A stretch of 26,105 nucleotides of DNA from a virus. The notes under the pieces are model-generated. The model did not search any database and had not been told where the DNA came from. It was given only the letters and a program-made list of their open reading frames with translations. The position numbers and the translations under genes are program-made. The DNA lies in IMG/VR virus record IMGVR_UViG_3300045931_000004, positions 1 through 26,105 of that record; one strand, 5' to 3'. Below are positions 6,704 to 14,979 of the stretch, one piece after another (positions within the stretch are counted from its first letter, which is position 1; the number at the start of each line of letters is the position of its first letter).

Positions 6704-9578
6704 CTATATACCCCGTTTTGGCTACAGGTAAAATAGGCACATCTACACTAGGTTGCCCTGATTGAGTATCCTGTAGCGTATCATTCAGCTTGCCAGGAAC
6801 TAATGTGTAAATACCACCTACATCCTGCAACATTAATCGTGGTGCATCTCCATTAAATTCAAGTCCACCATCACCAATAATGATGATATCAGCTAATGGT
6901 GGAGAAGGAGGCGTTCCACCGGGAGGAACACAGTATGTAGGCCAATAAATACCATTGGCCATTGACGCATGGTCACCACAAAGAGCGAATACTGTGTATG
7001 TAACACCATTAGCATTTATTGAAGATTGAACAGTAATTTGGTCTACTGCAACAGCAGTAATACCAGTCGTAGTATTACCAAAATTAGACGAAGTAGCACT
7101 ATTGTTTCCGGCATGTGATGGGTCACGGAAGATTCCATTACCACCAGATGCTTGAACCCACACAAATAGTGGGAATCTACCAGATATAGGAACAAGTGGA
7201 ATATTACGTGGATTTACACCATTACCAACATAAGTGGTTAATTGAACCATTATGTTAGCACATCCACCAACACCCGAATCATTAGTTCGCCATAGTGAAT
7301 AAGCAGTATTACTCTTATTACCAGCCATGAAATGCACGCCATTAAAAGTATTTAGAACTCCTATACCAAAGTTACATCCATTGGCAATATTACCAGCACC
7401 ATCTAACCGAATCATTGTATTACTACCAATGCCCGGTCCTTTTATATAAAGTCCATTGCCAGTAAATCCACCAGATTGAACCAAATTATCTTGAATAATA
7501 CCAAATTCAGCAGTAAATCCCGGTTGTGGGATAGTATTAACTTGTGGTGTGGGTGCTGCAAATGGATGATTAAATGCACCACACATATTAAATCTCGCGT
7601 CTGGGTCACAGAACACGATATATTGATAAGTAATACCATTTTGGTTTATCATTGAATCTGCACTATTAATCTGCAACTTAAATTGAGCCGTAGCAGAATC
7701 AAAGTATGCGCGTATTACTGGAAGCACATCATTATTTTGACGCATCGCGCCTAATGATGTAGCAAGCCAGAGACAACCCGCAGAAGTAGAAGTATTACGA
7801 ATATAGACGAAATGAAAAGCACTAGGTAATATGATGTTCTGTGTAGTTCCATTACCTACATACGTTCCACCTACGTTAAATTGCGCTCCCGATGGAAAAG
7901 AAGGCCAGAATCCATATTGAGTATTTGGATAATTGCAGTTATGGATAAGAGTTCTATCCATTGGTATAGTAATATCAGGTGCATCTTCCGGTCCCCATAG
8001 ACCTAAATATTCAACACACGCTACTGTAGCAACAGTTGTATCAGTATTACCATCATTAGATTTAGTATGAATAACTGAAAATGGAGCTATCTCATCAGGT
8101 ATATCCATACCTGTTGGGAGATATCCCATAAATGAATTAGTATTGCTACCAAATTGGTTAATGGTAACTTGAGTTACCGCACCACCAGCTTTACGATAGC
8201 CTAATTGTCCATCACTCGCGCCTGAATTTCTGCCATAATGTGAAATTACAGCAGCAGCGGCACCTAATACAAATCCCGGTGGTCTATCCTGATTACTCTG
8301 TAATGGAGCATCAGTCAAACCATCTATTTGTGCAAGTGCAGTCGAACTAACTAAAGTGACACCAGTTAGTGTTGCCTCGCGCGAAGGATTGATATCCTGA
8401 TTTAGACTACCAAATGAATTGGGAGTCCAATTAGTTAAACTTGCAGAATTACTGACTACCCTACGAACATGACTGCCAAGTAGCCAGTCAATAGGATAAT
8501 TAGTATCATTGAATGTTAGTGTAAGAGGATTCATATTGGCTGGAATATCCGCGCCAATCCAGTCATCGAAGTCAATTTCAGCAAGATTCGTATTAACAAA
8601 TTGTTGACCAAATATTATTGAAACAATATTCGTTCCAGTTGAAATTCCCTCACCAGTATTATCAGTAAAGCCTAATGCAAAAACTCCATTTATATAAACT
8701 TGAACTACTCCATTAGTAGTAGGGAAACTTCCTGAACGGGACAATACATCAAATCGATACCATTGTCCTACAACAGGAGTAAACACTACTCCTTTATCAA
8801 AATAAGTGCCAGCATTATTTATATTAAATAGTTTTACACTACCAGTAGATTGATAGATTAATTGCGCGCCCATAGATGCACCAGCACTACAGGTAACACG
8901 CCAAAATCCAACATCTGACGTAGATGCTGGTGGTGGAACTCGCGCTCGGAAGTAAAATCTATCCCAATGGGTTTGAGGGACTAATCCTGCCCTCAACATA
9001 ACCATTGTATTAGTCATGAACCTATTATTAGGTCCACCTGCGCGTAATCCACAACCATCCATTACACGCGAGGCATCTCTACTAAAGTCAGGAGTAGCGT
9101 TACCAGATGAACCATCTAATTCTGAGCTATGTTCAAATCCACACACCCACCTACGTTGTGAGATGTTATTAGCAGGTGGTGTGATACCTGAACCTGCACC
9201 CTGAAAATGTATAAGAGTAGCAGACCAAACGTGTAAACCATCTGGTCCAGCAGGAAATATTGATGGAGGATTTCCAGCCTGTCCGGGAACTAATACAGAC
9301 CCTACAGTAGGGTCCATAAAAATACCAGATGGACTTGGAAAACCAATTTCTGAACCTGGAGGTTCGAGATTGCTATATGGTGGAGTTGTATACATTCCTT
9401 TTGGAATTAAAGCTATATCCCCCGATGGAAGGGGATTATATGGAATTCCAAAAAGTGCAGCTGCGTCAGCAGGACATATTTCCAGAATAGGACTGCCAGC
9501 TACAGCGACAGCAGCTTGATATTCTGCTTGGTCCTGAAAGAAAATGACGTAGTTGACGTATACAGTAATCTGTGCCAT
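6696..9578 (-). CDS. Large tail adhesin / spike-like protein with concanavalin-like fold (960 aa)
   Basis: This is the longest complete gene here. Residues about 1-60 may bind the particle. About 115-350 have the look of a LamG/concanavalin A-like lectin domain: FEHSSELDG, YFRARVPPP, VGFWRV, GQWYRFDVLSRSG, VVQVYINGVFALGF and a closing DFDDWIGADIP. About 350-530 form a second region (NWTPNSFGSLNQDINPS..., SHYGRNSGASDGQLGYRKAGG). Two related beta-rich units follow at about 570-670 and 780-878, each opening with TYVGNG and closing with NxNG(I/V)TY...F.CxD...M. The last 80 residues include DIIIIGDGGLEFNGDAPRLM. Asn, Gly, Thr and Ser are abundant, as in secreted-like fibre domains. It is TAATG-coupled to the preceding tail gene. 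The role as host-binding tail protein is inferred from composition, lectin-like layout and location. Confidence 0.72.
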   Translation of the reverse strand: MAQITVYVNYVIFFQDQAEYQAAVAVAGSPILEICPADAAALFGIPYNPLPSGDIALIPKGMYTTPPYSNLEPPGSEIGFPSPSGIFMDPTVGSVLVPGQAGNPPSIFPAGPDGLHVWSATLIHFQGAGSGITPPANNISQRRWVCGFEHSSELDGSSGNATPDFSRDASRVMDGCGLRAGGPNNRFMTNTMVMLRAGLVPQTHWDRFYFRARVPPPASTSDVGFWRVTCSAGASMGAQLIYQSTGSVKLFNINNAGTYFDKGVVFTPVVGQWYRFDVLSRSGSFPTTNGVVQVYINGVFALGFTDNTGEGISTGTNIVSIIFGQQFVNTNLAEIDFDDWIGADIPANMNPLTLTFNDTNYPIDWLLGSHVRRVVSNSASLTNWTPNSFGSLNQDINPSREATLTGVTLVSSTALAQIDGLTDAPLQSNQDRPPGFVLGAAAAVISHYGRNSGASDGQLGYRKAGGAVTQVTINQFGSNTNSFMGYLPTGMDIPDEIAPFSVIHTKSNDGNTDTTVATVACVEYLGLWGPEDAPDITIPMDRTLIHNCNYPNTQYGFWPSFPSGAQFNVGGTYVGNGTTQNIILPSAFHFVYIRNTSTSAGCLWLATSLGAMRQNNDVLPVIRAYFDSATAQFKLQINSADSMINQNGITYQYIVFCDPDARFNMCGAFNHPFAAPTPQVNTIPQPGFTAEFGIIQDNLVQSGGFTGNGLYIKGPGIGSNTMIRLDGAGNIANGCNFGIGVLNTFNGVHFMAGNKSNTAYSLWRTNDSGVGGCANIMVQLTTYVGNGVNPRNIPLVPISGRFPLFVWVQASGGNGIFRDPSHAGNNSATSSNFGNTTTGITAVAVDQITVQSSINANGVTYTVFALCGDHASMANGIYWPTYCVPPGGTPPSPPLADIIIIGDGGLEFNGDAPRLMLQDVGGIYTLVPGKLNDTLQDTQSGQPSVDVPILPVAKTGYIGG

Positions 9579-9988
9579 TAGAATAGGCTCTGAGCACTCA
9601 ATTTCGGAAGAATTTGAATTTTACTTCCGGCAACTGGAACAAATGGAACATTTGCTGGTGGAAATCTTTCAGCCCACATGAGTTTTCCATCACTATTTCT
9701 AGTGACAAAATACCCATATATCGTTCCCGGACCAGCAATTGCACCAGTAAAATCAAAACTTTGCATAGCATTGTAAGTAGCGATAGAAGGGTCGCCAGAT
9801 ACAATACCCCAATTTGCAAAGGTTAATGGTTTTGATGTATAACCACCACCTGAAATTTCGGTAAAAGATGCAGCAGTTGACGCACCCGTAGGTGTGACGT
9901 TATTACCATATATCTTCATCGTCAAAGCTGGAGTCAGAAGTGTTGTTAACACTTCGACTTCTAGCGCATTCGGAATAACTTGTGGCAT
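9578..9988 (-). CDS. Small conserved tail protein (136 aa)
   Basis: The product begins MPQVIPNALEVEVLTTLL and contains LTMKIYGNNVTPTGASTAASF, a tight Gly-rich turn GGGYTSKPLTFANWGI, and TIYGYFVTRNSDGKLMWAERF. I recall this arrangement (L.L.L..NN.TP...T....F.....GY....L....W...YGY.V.....LLWAERF) from small proteins beside phage tail fibres, but no function is known to me. An upstream TTG at 10006 would add six residues. I chose ATG 9988 because it follows AGGTG at a good distance and starts two bases after the previous stop. The downstream 960-residue gene is TAATG-coupled, which suggests the two proteins are needed in related amounts. Confidence 0.7.
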   Translation of the reverse strand: MPQVIPNALEVEVLTTLLTPALTMKIYGNNVTPTGASTAASFTEISGGGYTSKPLTFANWGIVSGDPSIATYNAMQSFDFTGAIAGPGTIYGYFVTRNSDGKLMWAERFPPANVPFVPVAGSKIQILPKLSAQSLF

Positions 9989-9990
9989 CT

Positions 9991-11499
9991 TTACACCTGG
10001 TCGCAACCAATAAGAAGCTCATTGATGTTAATCAGAGCCACTGTGTTTACGAATGCCGGGAATGTATATGGACACCAACGAATCTTCTTAGGGTCCAATC
10101 CATTCGCGTAATCTGCAAATAGTATTTGTCTATCAGTAGTTACACAATATAGGAATTGATTCACAGAATCGTTCACAATCTGAATTCTGCGATTATTAGT
10201 CTTGAAAGTCTGACCGACCCAAATTTCCCAAATTTTCCAAGTTAATTCAGGTAGAACATATCTACCATTAAATAGTGTAATTCCAGTATATGTGCAAACC
10301 ATCAGGTAATCTACGTTAGAACTACCTGAATCAATAACAGTAGCAAGACCGTGAACACCACAACCCAACGCGTTATCAACAGCAGTAAGAGGCCATGATG
10401 CTGGTGCGCCACCGTTATCGACAAAACCCACCGTTTTGTTACGTTGCATTGTATACAAAACGTCTCTAAGTTCTGCGATGTTAGTAACAGGATTACCATT
10501 AGGAGGCACCAAACAGAACCCATCTATTTGGTTAATAGCCTCAGGTTCTCCAACTGAACTAACACGGACTATTGAGATGTTATCGTATTCAGTGCAAAGG
10601 CAGAGACGATTATGATAAATGCATAGATTAACTCCAGCTTTGATTTCGGCAAAGTTATCAAGTAGATGAGTAGCATCAAGTAGTAAATCTTGGTCGTAGA
10701 ATGAAATATTACTAAGAGTAGTAACAGTGTTATTCGGAATAGTTGCACCCGGTATAAAAAAGAGTTGGTATCCATTTACGTCACCGTTATAAGTTTGAAT
10801 TACTTTAGAAGCAACAATGTGTTTCTTAGTTACAAATGCATCAGGACTATTAGCAACAGTGCTGAAATCTAGTGCTTGTAATGCGTTAGTAGTAAATGCT
10901 ACCAAACCAGCAGGGGCAGTAAGGTAGCCGGTATCAGTCTCATAAACATAACCAAAAATGTGAACGCCAGCATCAGTATGACCAGCAGCACCATTAGCCA
11001 CAGTAATGTTGACAGTAGGCTTGGCTCCTGCGGCTTTTCTCGCATTAGTTCCATCGCCTTTGTATACATATAAGAACTCATTCTGCATACCACGTTCACG
11101 ATTCAATCCCCCTATTAGTTCTGTGAAGAAGGGAGTGATGTATGCACGTCCGTTATATGGAACAAAGCCGAAATCTGTCATTCCAGCGATAGTGAGAATT
11201 GGACCAAACATCGTAGTTGAATCTACGACATGGTAAATCTCTCCATTAGCACCATTCTTAACTAATACGAGTAGAGTTTGTTTATCGGATGTAGGATAGT
11301 TATACATCCTTAAAACATCAGAAAGTGGACTCGCGATGTTCTGATGACGGTCAATACCATCGCGAGTCCCAAATGCACGGGGACCAATAAACTTTAAGTT
11401 CTGGCACTCAGAAAAATGGTCTAAAGGCGTAGATTCAACATCCTCTTGCGCCCAGAGGCCATTAAATTCTTCCAGAGTTATAGGTTGATGGTCCCGCAT
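9991..11499 (-). CDS. Tail nozzle / stabilisation-type protein, beta-propeller-like (502 aa)
   Basis: The opening ITLEEFNGLWAQEDVESTPL is followed by DHFSECQNLKFIGPRAFGTRDGI. This is the typical start of phage proteins related to P22 gp10 / T7 gp12, which form the lower tail tube or nozzle in short-tailed phages. Repeated short beta blades follow, such as LLVLVKNGANGEIYHVVD, ICLYH-like NLCIYHNRLCLCTEYDNISI, LYTMQRNKTVGFVDNGG, LMVCTYTGITLFNGRYV and FLYCVTTDRQILFADYANG. The length of about 500 residues fits. It lies between the adaptor/decoration genes and the fibre module, as expected for a tail component. Assignment rests on motif memory and position; fold prediction would settle it. Confidence 0.62.
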   Translation of the reverse strand: MRDHQPITLEEFNGLWAQEDVESTPLDHFSECQNLKFIGPRAFGTRDGIDRHQNIASPLSDVLRMYNYPTSDKQTLLVLVKNGANGEIYHVVDSTTMFGPILTIAGMTDFGFVPYNGRAYITPFFTELIGGLNRERGMQNEFLYVYKGDGTNARKAAGAKPTVNITVANGAAGHTDAGVHIFGYVYETDTGYLTAPAGLVAFTTNALQALDFSTVANSPDAFVTKKHIVASKVIQTYNGDVNGYQLFFIPGATIPNNTVTTLSNISFYDQDLLLDATHLLDNFAEIKAGVNLCIYHNRLCLCTEYDNISIVRVSSVGEPEAINQIDGFCLVPPNGNPVTNIAELRDVLYTMQRNKTVGFVDNGGAPASWPLTAVDNALGCGVHGLATVIDSGSSNVDYLMVCTYTGITLFNGRYVLPELTWKIWEIWVGQTFKTNNRRIQIVNDSVNQFLYCVTTDRQILFADYANGLDPKKIRWCPYTFPAFVNTVALININELLIGCDQV

Positions 11500-11501
11500 T
11501 A

Positions 11502-11999
11502 TTACTCGCCCTGCATGTAGTAGAACAGAGTCACCTGCACCTTACCAGCAGTAAGAACTGCGCCGGAAACAGTGAATGTAACGAATGTTTCGGCAGCAGC
11601 TTTCACAACTGAAGCAGCTGTGAATACAGGAATGAGTGCTACGGTAGCGCCAGCCGCATACGTAGCAATAACAGTTGCAGCTTTCAATGCAGCAACTTGA
11701 GCACCACTACCCAAGCCGATTGCAATGGAAGCACCGGGACCAACTGGAAGGGTAATACCCTGAATGAAGCCACCAAAGATGACGGCTCCGGCAGGAACTA
11801 GTATAGATGATTTTGGTGTAATGGTAGAAATTGCACCACCATCCACCGAAACATCATATGTAACCTTGATTTCCTGTAGTGCTCCTGCACCTTTCTGAGC
11901 ACCCGCGTTAATGGAACCCTGTGCTGAGAGCAATGACTTAATCATTGCCCACATATTCCCACGCGGAGAGAATTGTCCTTGACCGACACTATAACTCAT
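11502..11999 (-). CDS. Decoration- or head-fibre-like virion protein (165 aa)
   Basis: A helical N-terminus (about 1-45) is followed by an all-beta part with many Ala, Gly, Val and Thr: VTYDVSVDGGAIST, SSILVPAGAVIFGGFIQGIT, GASIAIGLGSGAQVAAL, TVIATYAAGATVALIP and a last strand GKVQVTLFYYMQGE. The 'LVPAGAVIxGGxxxxxTxxxxPGxxxxIGxG...GKVxVTxxYxxG' pattern is shared, to my knowledge, by phage capsid decoration and head-fibre proteins. It has a good AAAGGTGG ribosome site (about 12004-12011) and a 36-base upstream gap, the longest in the window. That gap may allow separate translational control of an abundant protein. Role inferred. Confidence 0.62.
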   Translation of the reverse strand: MSYSVGQGQFSPRGNMWAMIKSLLSAQGSINAGAQKGAGALQEIKVTYDVSVDGGAISTITPKSSILVPAGAVIFGGFIQGITLPVGPGASIAIGLGSGAQVAALKAATVIATYAAGATVALIPVFTAASVVKAAAETFVTFTVSGAVLTAGKVQVTLFYYMQGE

Positions 12000-12035
12000 A
12001 TTTCCACCTTTCGGCAGCCCTTAATGGGCCAGAAA

Positions 12036-12746
12036 CTAAGTTACCCAACCACGACGTTTATAGCTAGACCTAAATGGTCGTCTCCTTGTCATGATTGTTT
12101 GTTTAGATTTAGAACTAATTCCAGTCACTCTATCCATACCTAGAACAGCGTATGCATTGAGCGCATTGGCACTAGTCAGATTCCTCTCAATAAATTCTGC
12201 ACAAAGAGCAGCAGTTCTATATTCAAGGAATGTGCGAGCATTTACGATATTGATGAGGGAATTTGAATCGACAAGTTCTTCAAACAATTGTTTGATATAG
12301 TCGATTTTAATATCATTATTCTGCACAGATGGAAGAACCGTGATTTTCTGGTCATTCCATGTAAAATACAGAAAATTGTTATATTGAACCCCTTCCAACT
12401 GATGTGGAAGATAATCCCTACGCGTCATAGGAACAAATGGGTTAATATCACGAGTCCGTTCCCACAATTGTTGTGGTTCTACGAAATCGTTTGGTAATGC
12501 TGGTGCTGTAGGAGTTCCAGCAGCATTGTAGATAATTTGTGTAACACCAGCATTAATCTGGATTACAGCAGATGTTAATTGAGTTACAGGAATTCCATTA
12601 AGTTCAAAGGCTTCCTGTAACTCTTGTAGTGCAATCTGTAGATAGGGTAATTGGGCTACAAAAGTATAATTAGTCAAGGCAGTATCATTCAGCAATGACG
12701 CTGACTTTTGCATTACCTGCCCTGCTGTTAAATCTGATGCAGCCAT
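12036..12746 (-). CDS. Head-tail adaptor-like protein (236 aa)
   Basis: An N-terminal helical part (ASLLNDTALTNYTFVAQLPY, ALQELQEAFELNGIP) is followed by a beta section with LPNDFVEPQQLWERTRD...FVPMTRRDYLP. A helical end comes next (ARTFLEYRTAALCAEFIERN). The C-terminus is strongly basic (RRRPFRSSYKRRGW). This layout is like the adaptor proteins that sit under the portal in short-tailed phages (P22 gp4 / T7 gp11 type), where the fold packs helices against a small barrel. The basic tail could touch DNA or the portal. It has an AAAGGGG ribosome site before ATG 12746 and follows the zinc-ribbon protein by four bases. Confidence is moderate because adaptors are short on motifs. Confidence 0.55.
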   Translation of the reverse strand: MAASDLTAGQVMQKSASLLNDTALTNYTFVAQLPYLQIALQELQEAFELNGIPVTQLTSAVIQINAGVTQIIYNAAGTPTAPALPNDFVEPQQLWERTRDINPFVPMTRRDYLPHQLEGVQYNNFLYFTWNDQKITVLPSVQNNDIKIDYIKQLFEELVDSNSLINIVNARTFLEYRTAALCAEFIERNLTSANALNAYAVLGMDRVTGISSKSKQTIMTRRRPFRSSYKRRGWVT

Positions 12747-12750
12747 CTAT

Positions 12751-13500
12751 TTACCCCTTTGGCATCTTGTCCCTAGCCGCAAGAATATCCTTTGTGAGAG
12801 GATGTTCCGGGTCGGGGAAATGACACGTTGCACAGATTGGGAATTGTGGATTCTTGAGAGAACCACAAGCTTTGCAACGCACCATGTCCACCATTTGAAA
12901 TTCTTTCATCCAATCCTTCGTGGCTGTGAGATTTAACTCTTTTGCAGCCAATCGCATATCATCAGCAATAGCGAGAGGATTGCCATTGGAACGCGCCCAT
13001 AGTGAATCAGCCATTTTAATAAGTAGTGTATACCAGTTCATTTGGCGAGCGCGTGCTTTCTCAAGCTCACCTTTATATTCTTTCTTTATCCATTCCTTAG
13101 TTGCAAGAACATCAGGTTCACCTTTCGCATTATTTTTACATCCCATGACGTAAAATAGTCCGGGCATATGCGAATCCATATTGCACGCAAGATACCCATT
13201 CAAATAATCTCGCACGACAGAATCGGCGATAGTAATTGAACTGACAGGAATTTCAAGTAGTGGCTGGTCTTCGTCAATATCTCTCCACCATGACGAGGGA
13301 CCAACAATCAGAATTCCAGGGTCTTCAATCGTTCCCGCAGGAATTCTGAAAATTCCAGGTTGAATAGTGCATTTCTTTTCTTCAATATCTTTTGGGAATA
13401 TCGAGATAACAGTTGACTTATCTAGTGGATTGATAGGACCACGAATAGTCCTACGCTTCCAGTCATTGATTCCCGGAAAAGCTCCTACTGCTCCTGACAT
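12751..13500 (-). CDS. Conserved neck-region protein with C-terminal zinc ribbon (249 aa)
   Basis: No enzymatic domain is recognised. Residues 1-110 are mixed beta (RTIRGPINPLDKSTVISIFP, IFRIPAGTIEDPGILIVG). The middle is helical and charged (EWIKKEYKGELEKARARQMN, residues about 136-155), and the end holds CKACGSLKNPQFPICATC (209-226): two CxxC pairs 10 residues apart, a zinc-ribbon arrangement. Zinc ribbons in phage structural proteins often stabilise small folds rather than bind DNA. The gene is TAATG-coupled to the preceding 195-residue protein and has an AAGGGAG ribosome site. A connector or neck function is inferred from its place just before the adaptor. It could also be an assembly factor absent from virions. 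Confidence 0.68.
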   Translation of the reverse strand: MSGAVGAFPGINDWKRRTIRGPINPLDKSTVISIFPKDIEEKKCTIQPGIFRIPAGTIEDPGILIVGPSSWWRDIDEDQPLLEIPVSSITIADSVVRDYLNGYLACNMDSHMPGLFYVMGCKNNAKGEPDVLATKEWIKKEYKGELEKARARQMNWYTLLIKMADSLWARSNGNPLAIADDMRLAAKELNLTATKDWMKEFQMVDMVRCKACGSLKNPQFPICATCHFPDPEHPLTKDILAARDKMPKG

Positions 13501-14087
13501 TATTCATCTCCCTTGACTGGTGTAATAATTTTGGGCTCACCAGTATAGCCTACAGCTTCACCTGTTACAGTTCTCAGTAACAGTGAAGATTCATCCCCAA
13601 ATAGTTGTTCCTCTAAATCAGAAACTCTTTTCATTTTGTCTGCTAATGCCACTTCCGGGTCATTATCAGGGTCAACATATTTAGCCATGCTCTTTTTACC
13701 AAGCGCGGCATACATAGTATCGATAACTAGTTTGCACGCATCCACGCGCGGAGGTAAAGGATTATTTGCATTATCCTTAAACACCCACAGTGGTTCGTAT
13801 GACATTCCAGAAGTAGGAAGTTCTTCTTGATTGGCTAGTGGAACGATTACTAACCTTTCAAGGATATATTTACCAGCCCAATCTTGGTCGCGCTGGTCAT
13901 ATTTAGGCTTTTCCATTACAATTGGAAGTTGTAATTTGAAGCCTTCAGGAGTTACATTCGATAGCCGTTTCTCATACTGGTCCCATGAACTTACAACACG
14001 GAACATGGGTCTACCAGTATCGGAATCGATACCGAATAAACTTACTAGTTGTTTATTAATAGATTCAATTGGTTCAGTAAGTTCCAT
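13500..14087 (-). CDS. Conserved protein of unknown function in head-neck cluster (195 aa)
   Basis: I do not recognise a function. The core has FRVVSSWDQYEKRL, an ERLVIVPLANQEELP strand, and SYEPLWVFKDNANNPLPPRVDACKLV split by short turns. It ends in a heptad-like acidic helix (LADKMKRVSDLEEQLFGDES) and a disordered tail. To my memory similar proteins ('YEPLWVFxDxxGxxLPP') lie in the same place in many environmental short-tailed phages. It is TAATG-coupled at both ends, to the 65-residue coiled-coil protein and the zinc-ribbon protein. A structural or assembly partner role is plausible but unproven. Confidence 0.65.
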   Translation of the reverse strand: MELTEPIESINKQLVSLFGIDSDTGRPMFRVVSSWDQYEKRLSNVTPEGFKLQLPIVMEKPKYDQRDQDWAGKYILERLVIVPLANQEELPTSGMSYEPLWVFKDNANNPLPPRVDACKLVIDTMYAALGKKSMAKYVDPDNDPEVALADKMKRVSDLEEQLFGDESSLLLRTVTGEAVGYTGEPKIITPVKGDE

Positions 14088-14284
14088 TATAACATCCCAT
14101 GCAGAATTTGAATTCTGCTTTGAAGTTCGGCATATTCACCATTATTATCCGGGGGAACATCAGTGAAATTCCCACCGTATTTTTTGATGATAGCCTGCTG
14201 TTGTTCCGAGTATTTCTGCATTAGGGCTTTTTTGTCACCCTTTAGCATTTCTAATTCTGCTTGAACTACTGATACTGATGCCAT
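14087..14284 (-). CDS. Small coiled-coil protein (65 aa)
   Basis: The sequence is helical with heptad spacing: VVQAELEMLKGDKKALMQKY, then SEQQQAIIKKYGG, a Pro/Asn loop (DVPPDNNGEY) and a second helix ELQSRIQILHGML. That is a helix-loop-helix hairpin of the kind found in small phage assembly factors. The frame is supported by an AAAGGA ribosome site and TAATG overlaps with both neighbours (glycosyltransferase before, 195-residue protein after). No function is known to me. Confidence 0.68.
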   Translation of the reverse strand: MASVSVVQAELEMLKGDKKALMQKYSEQQQAIIKKYGGNFTDVPPDNNGEYAELQSRIQILHGML

Positions 14285-14979
14285 TATTTATCCTTTCGGA
14301 ATTCGTAGGCGACTGCTGGCGTAATCTGAGGACTCATAATTGCGCCAGTGCCATTAGTGTCGTAAACAGTATACCATTGTCCTTTCTCGTATTTGGGTTT
14401 GATAATCATTGTGCCAATATGTCCCAAACACACGGACATATCACAATAGGATTGAATACCAGCTTCTCTTACGCGCTTGAAAAAGCCGATATCATCACAC
14501 CATTCTTCGGGATTAAGTTCCCCCAATCTGATATATGGTTTTTCCAACTTATCAAAGATTGAAGTTTTGACAAGTAGGAATCCAAATCCAGCAGCTACGA
14601 TTGGAACCAACGACGGTTTATCCAAAAGATACATGGGACACGCAGAACCATCTTCATCAGCAAGGTCAAACACGAGAGGCTGGTGAGGATACGCCCTACT
14701 AAGATAAAGTCCTGAAACAATGTCTTTATCATGTTGAACCAACTTGTCGAGTGCATCTGGTTCATAAGTCATATCGTCATCAATAAACAGAATATGAGTG
14801 CAACCCTGTTTGATTGAATGTTCGATAATAGTGTTCCGTCCCTTTGCAGGTGAACGGTCATGATTTGGCATAGCCAACGCATTCGCTGGTTTATCCAATA
14901 GAAAGAAATAATCGTAAAAATCCGCACGTCGAGCGTATTCACCCGTCTGAACACTAATCATGATTTTATTGCTGACCAT
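14284..14979 (-). CDS. GT-A fold glycosyltransferase (family 2-like, 231 aa)
   Basis: Residues 4-10 form the first strand. The nucleotide-sugar/metal site appears as HILFIDDDMTYEPDAL (62-76), where DDD 67-69 is the DxD motif. A Gly-rich acceptor loop follows (VPIVAAGFGFLLVKTSIFDK, 125-144), and EEWCDDIGFFKRVREAG (158-174) carries the likely catalytic Asp of the 'ED' region. GHIG (186-189) provides the C-terminal His that often completes metal binding. The protein is soluble and short, like enzymes that act on a protein or small acceptor. It overlaps the methyltransferase by 22 bases and has a GAAGGGA ribosome site. Its place amid head genes suggests that it modifies virion proteins; sugar and acceptor are unknown. 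It could equally modify host components. Confidence 0.85.
   Translation of the reverse strand: MVSNKIMISVQTGEYARRADFYDYFFLLDKPANALAMPNHDRSPAKGRNTIIEHSIKQGCTHILFIDDDMTYEPDALDKLVQHDKDIVSGLYLSRAYPHQPLVFDLADEDGSACPMYLLDKPSLVPIVAAGFGFLLVKTSIFDKLEKPYIRLGELNPEEWCDDIGFFKRVREAGIQSYCDMSVCLGHIGTMIIKPKYEKGQWYTVYDTNGTGAIMSPQITPAVAYEFRKDK

Noticed and set aside
9989-10006. TTG at 10006 as start of the 136-residue tail protein
   Set aside because: ATG 9988 has AGGTG at good spacing and lies two bases after the upstream stop.
12016-12030. Short hairpin (GCCC-TTAAT-GGGC) before the 165-residue decoration-like gene
   Set aside because: The stem is only four to five pairs with no T-run on the minus strand, so it is not a convincing terminator; it may be chance or a weak translational element.
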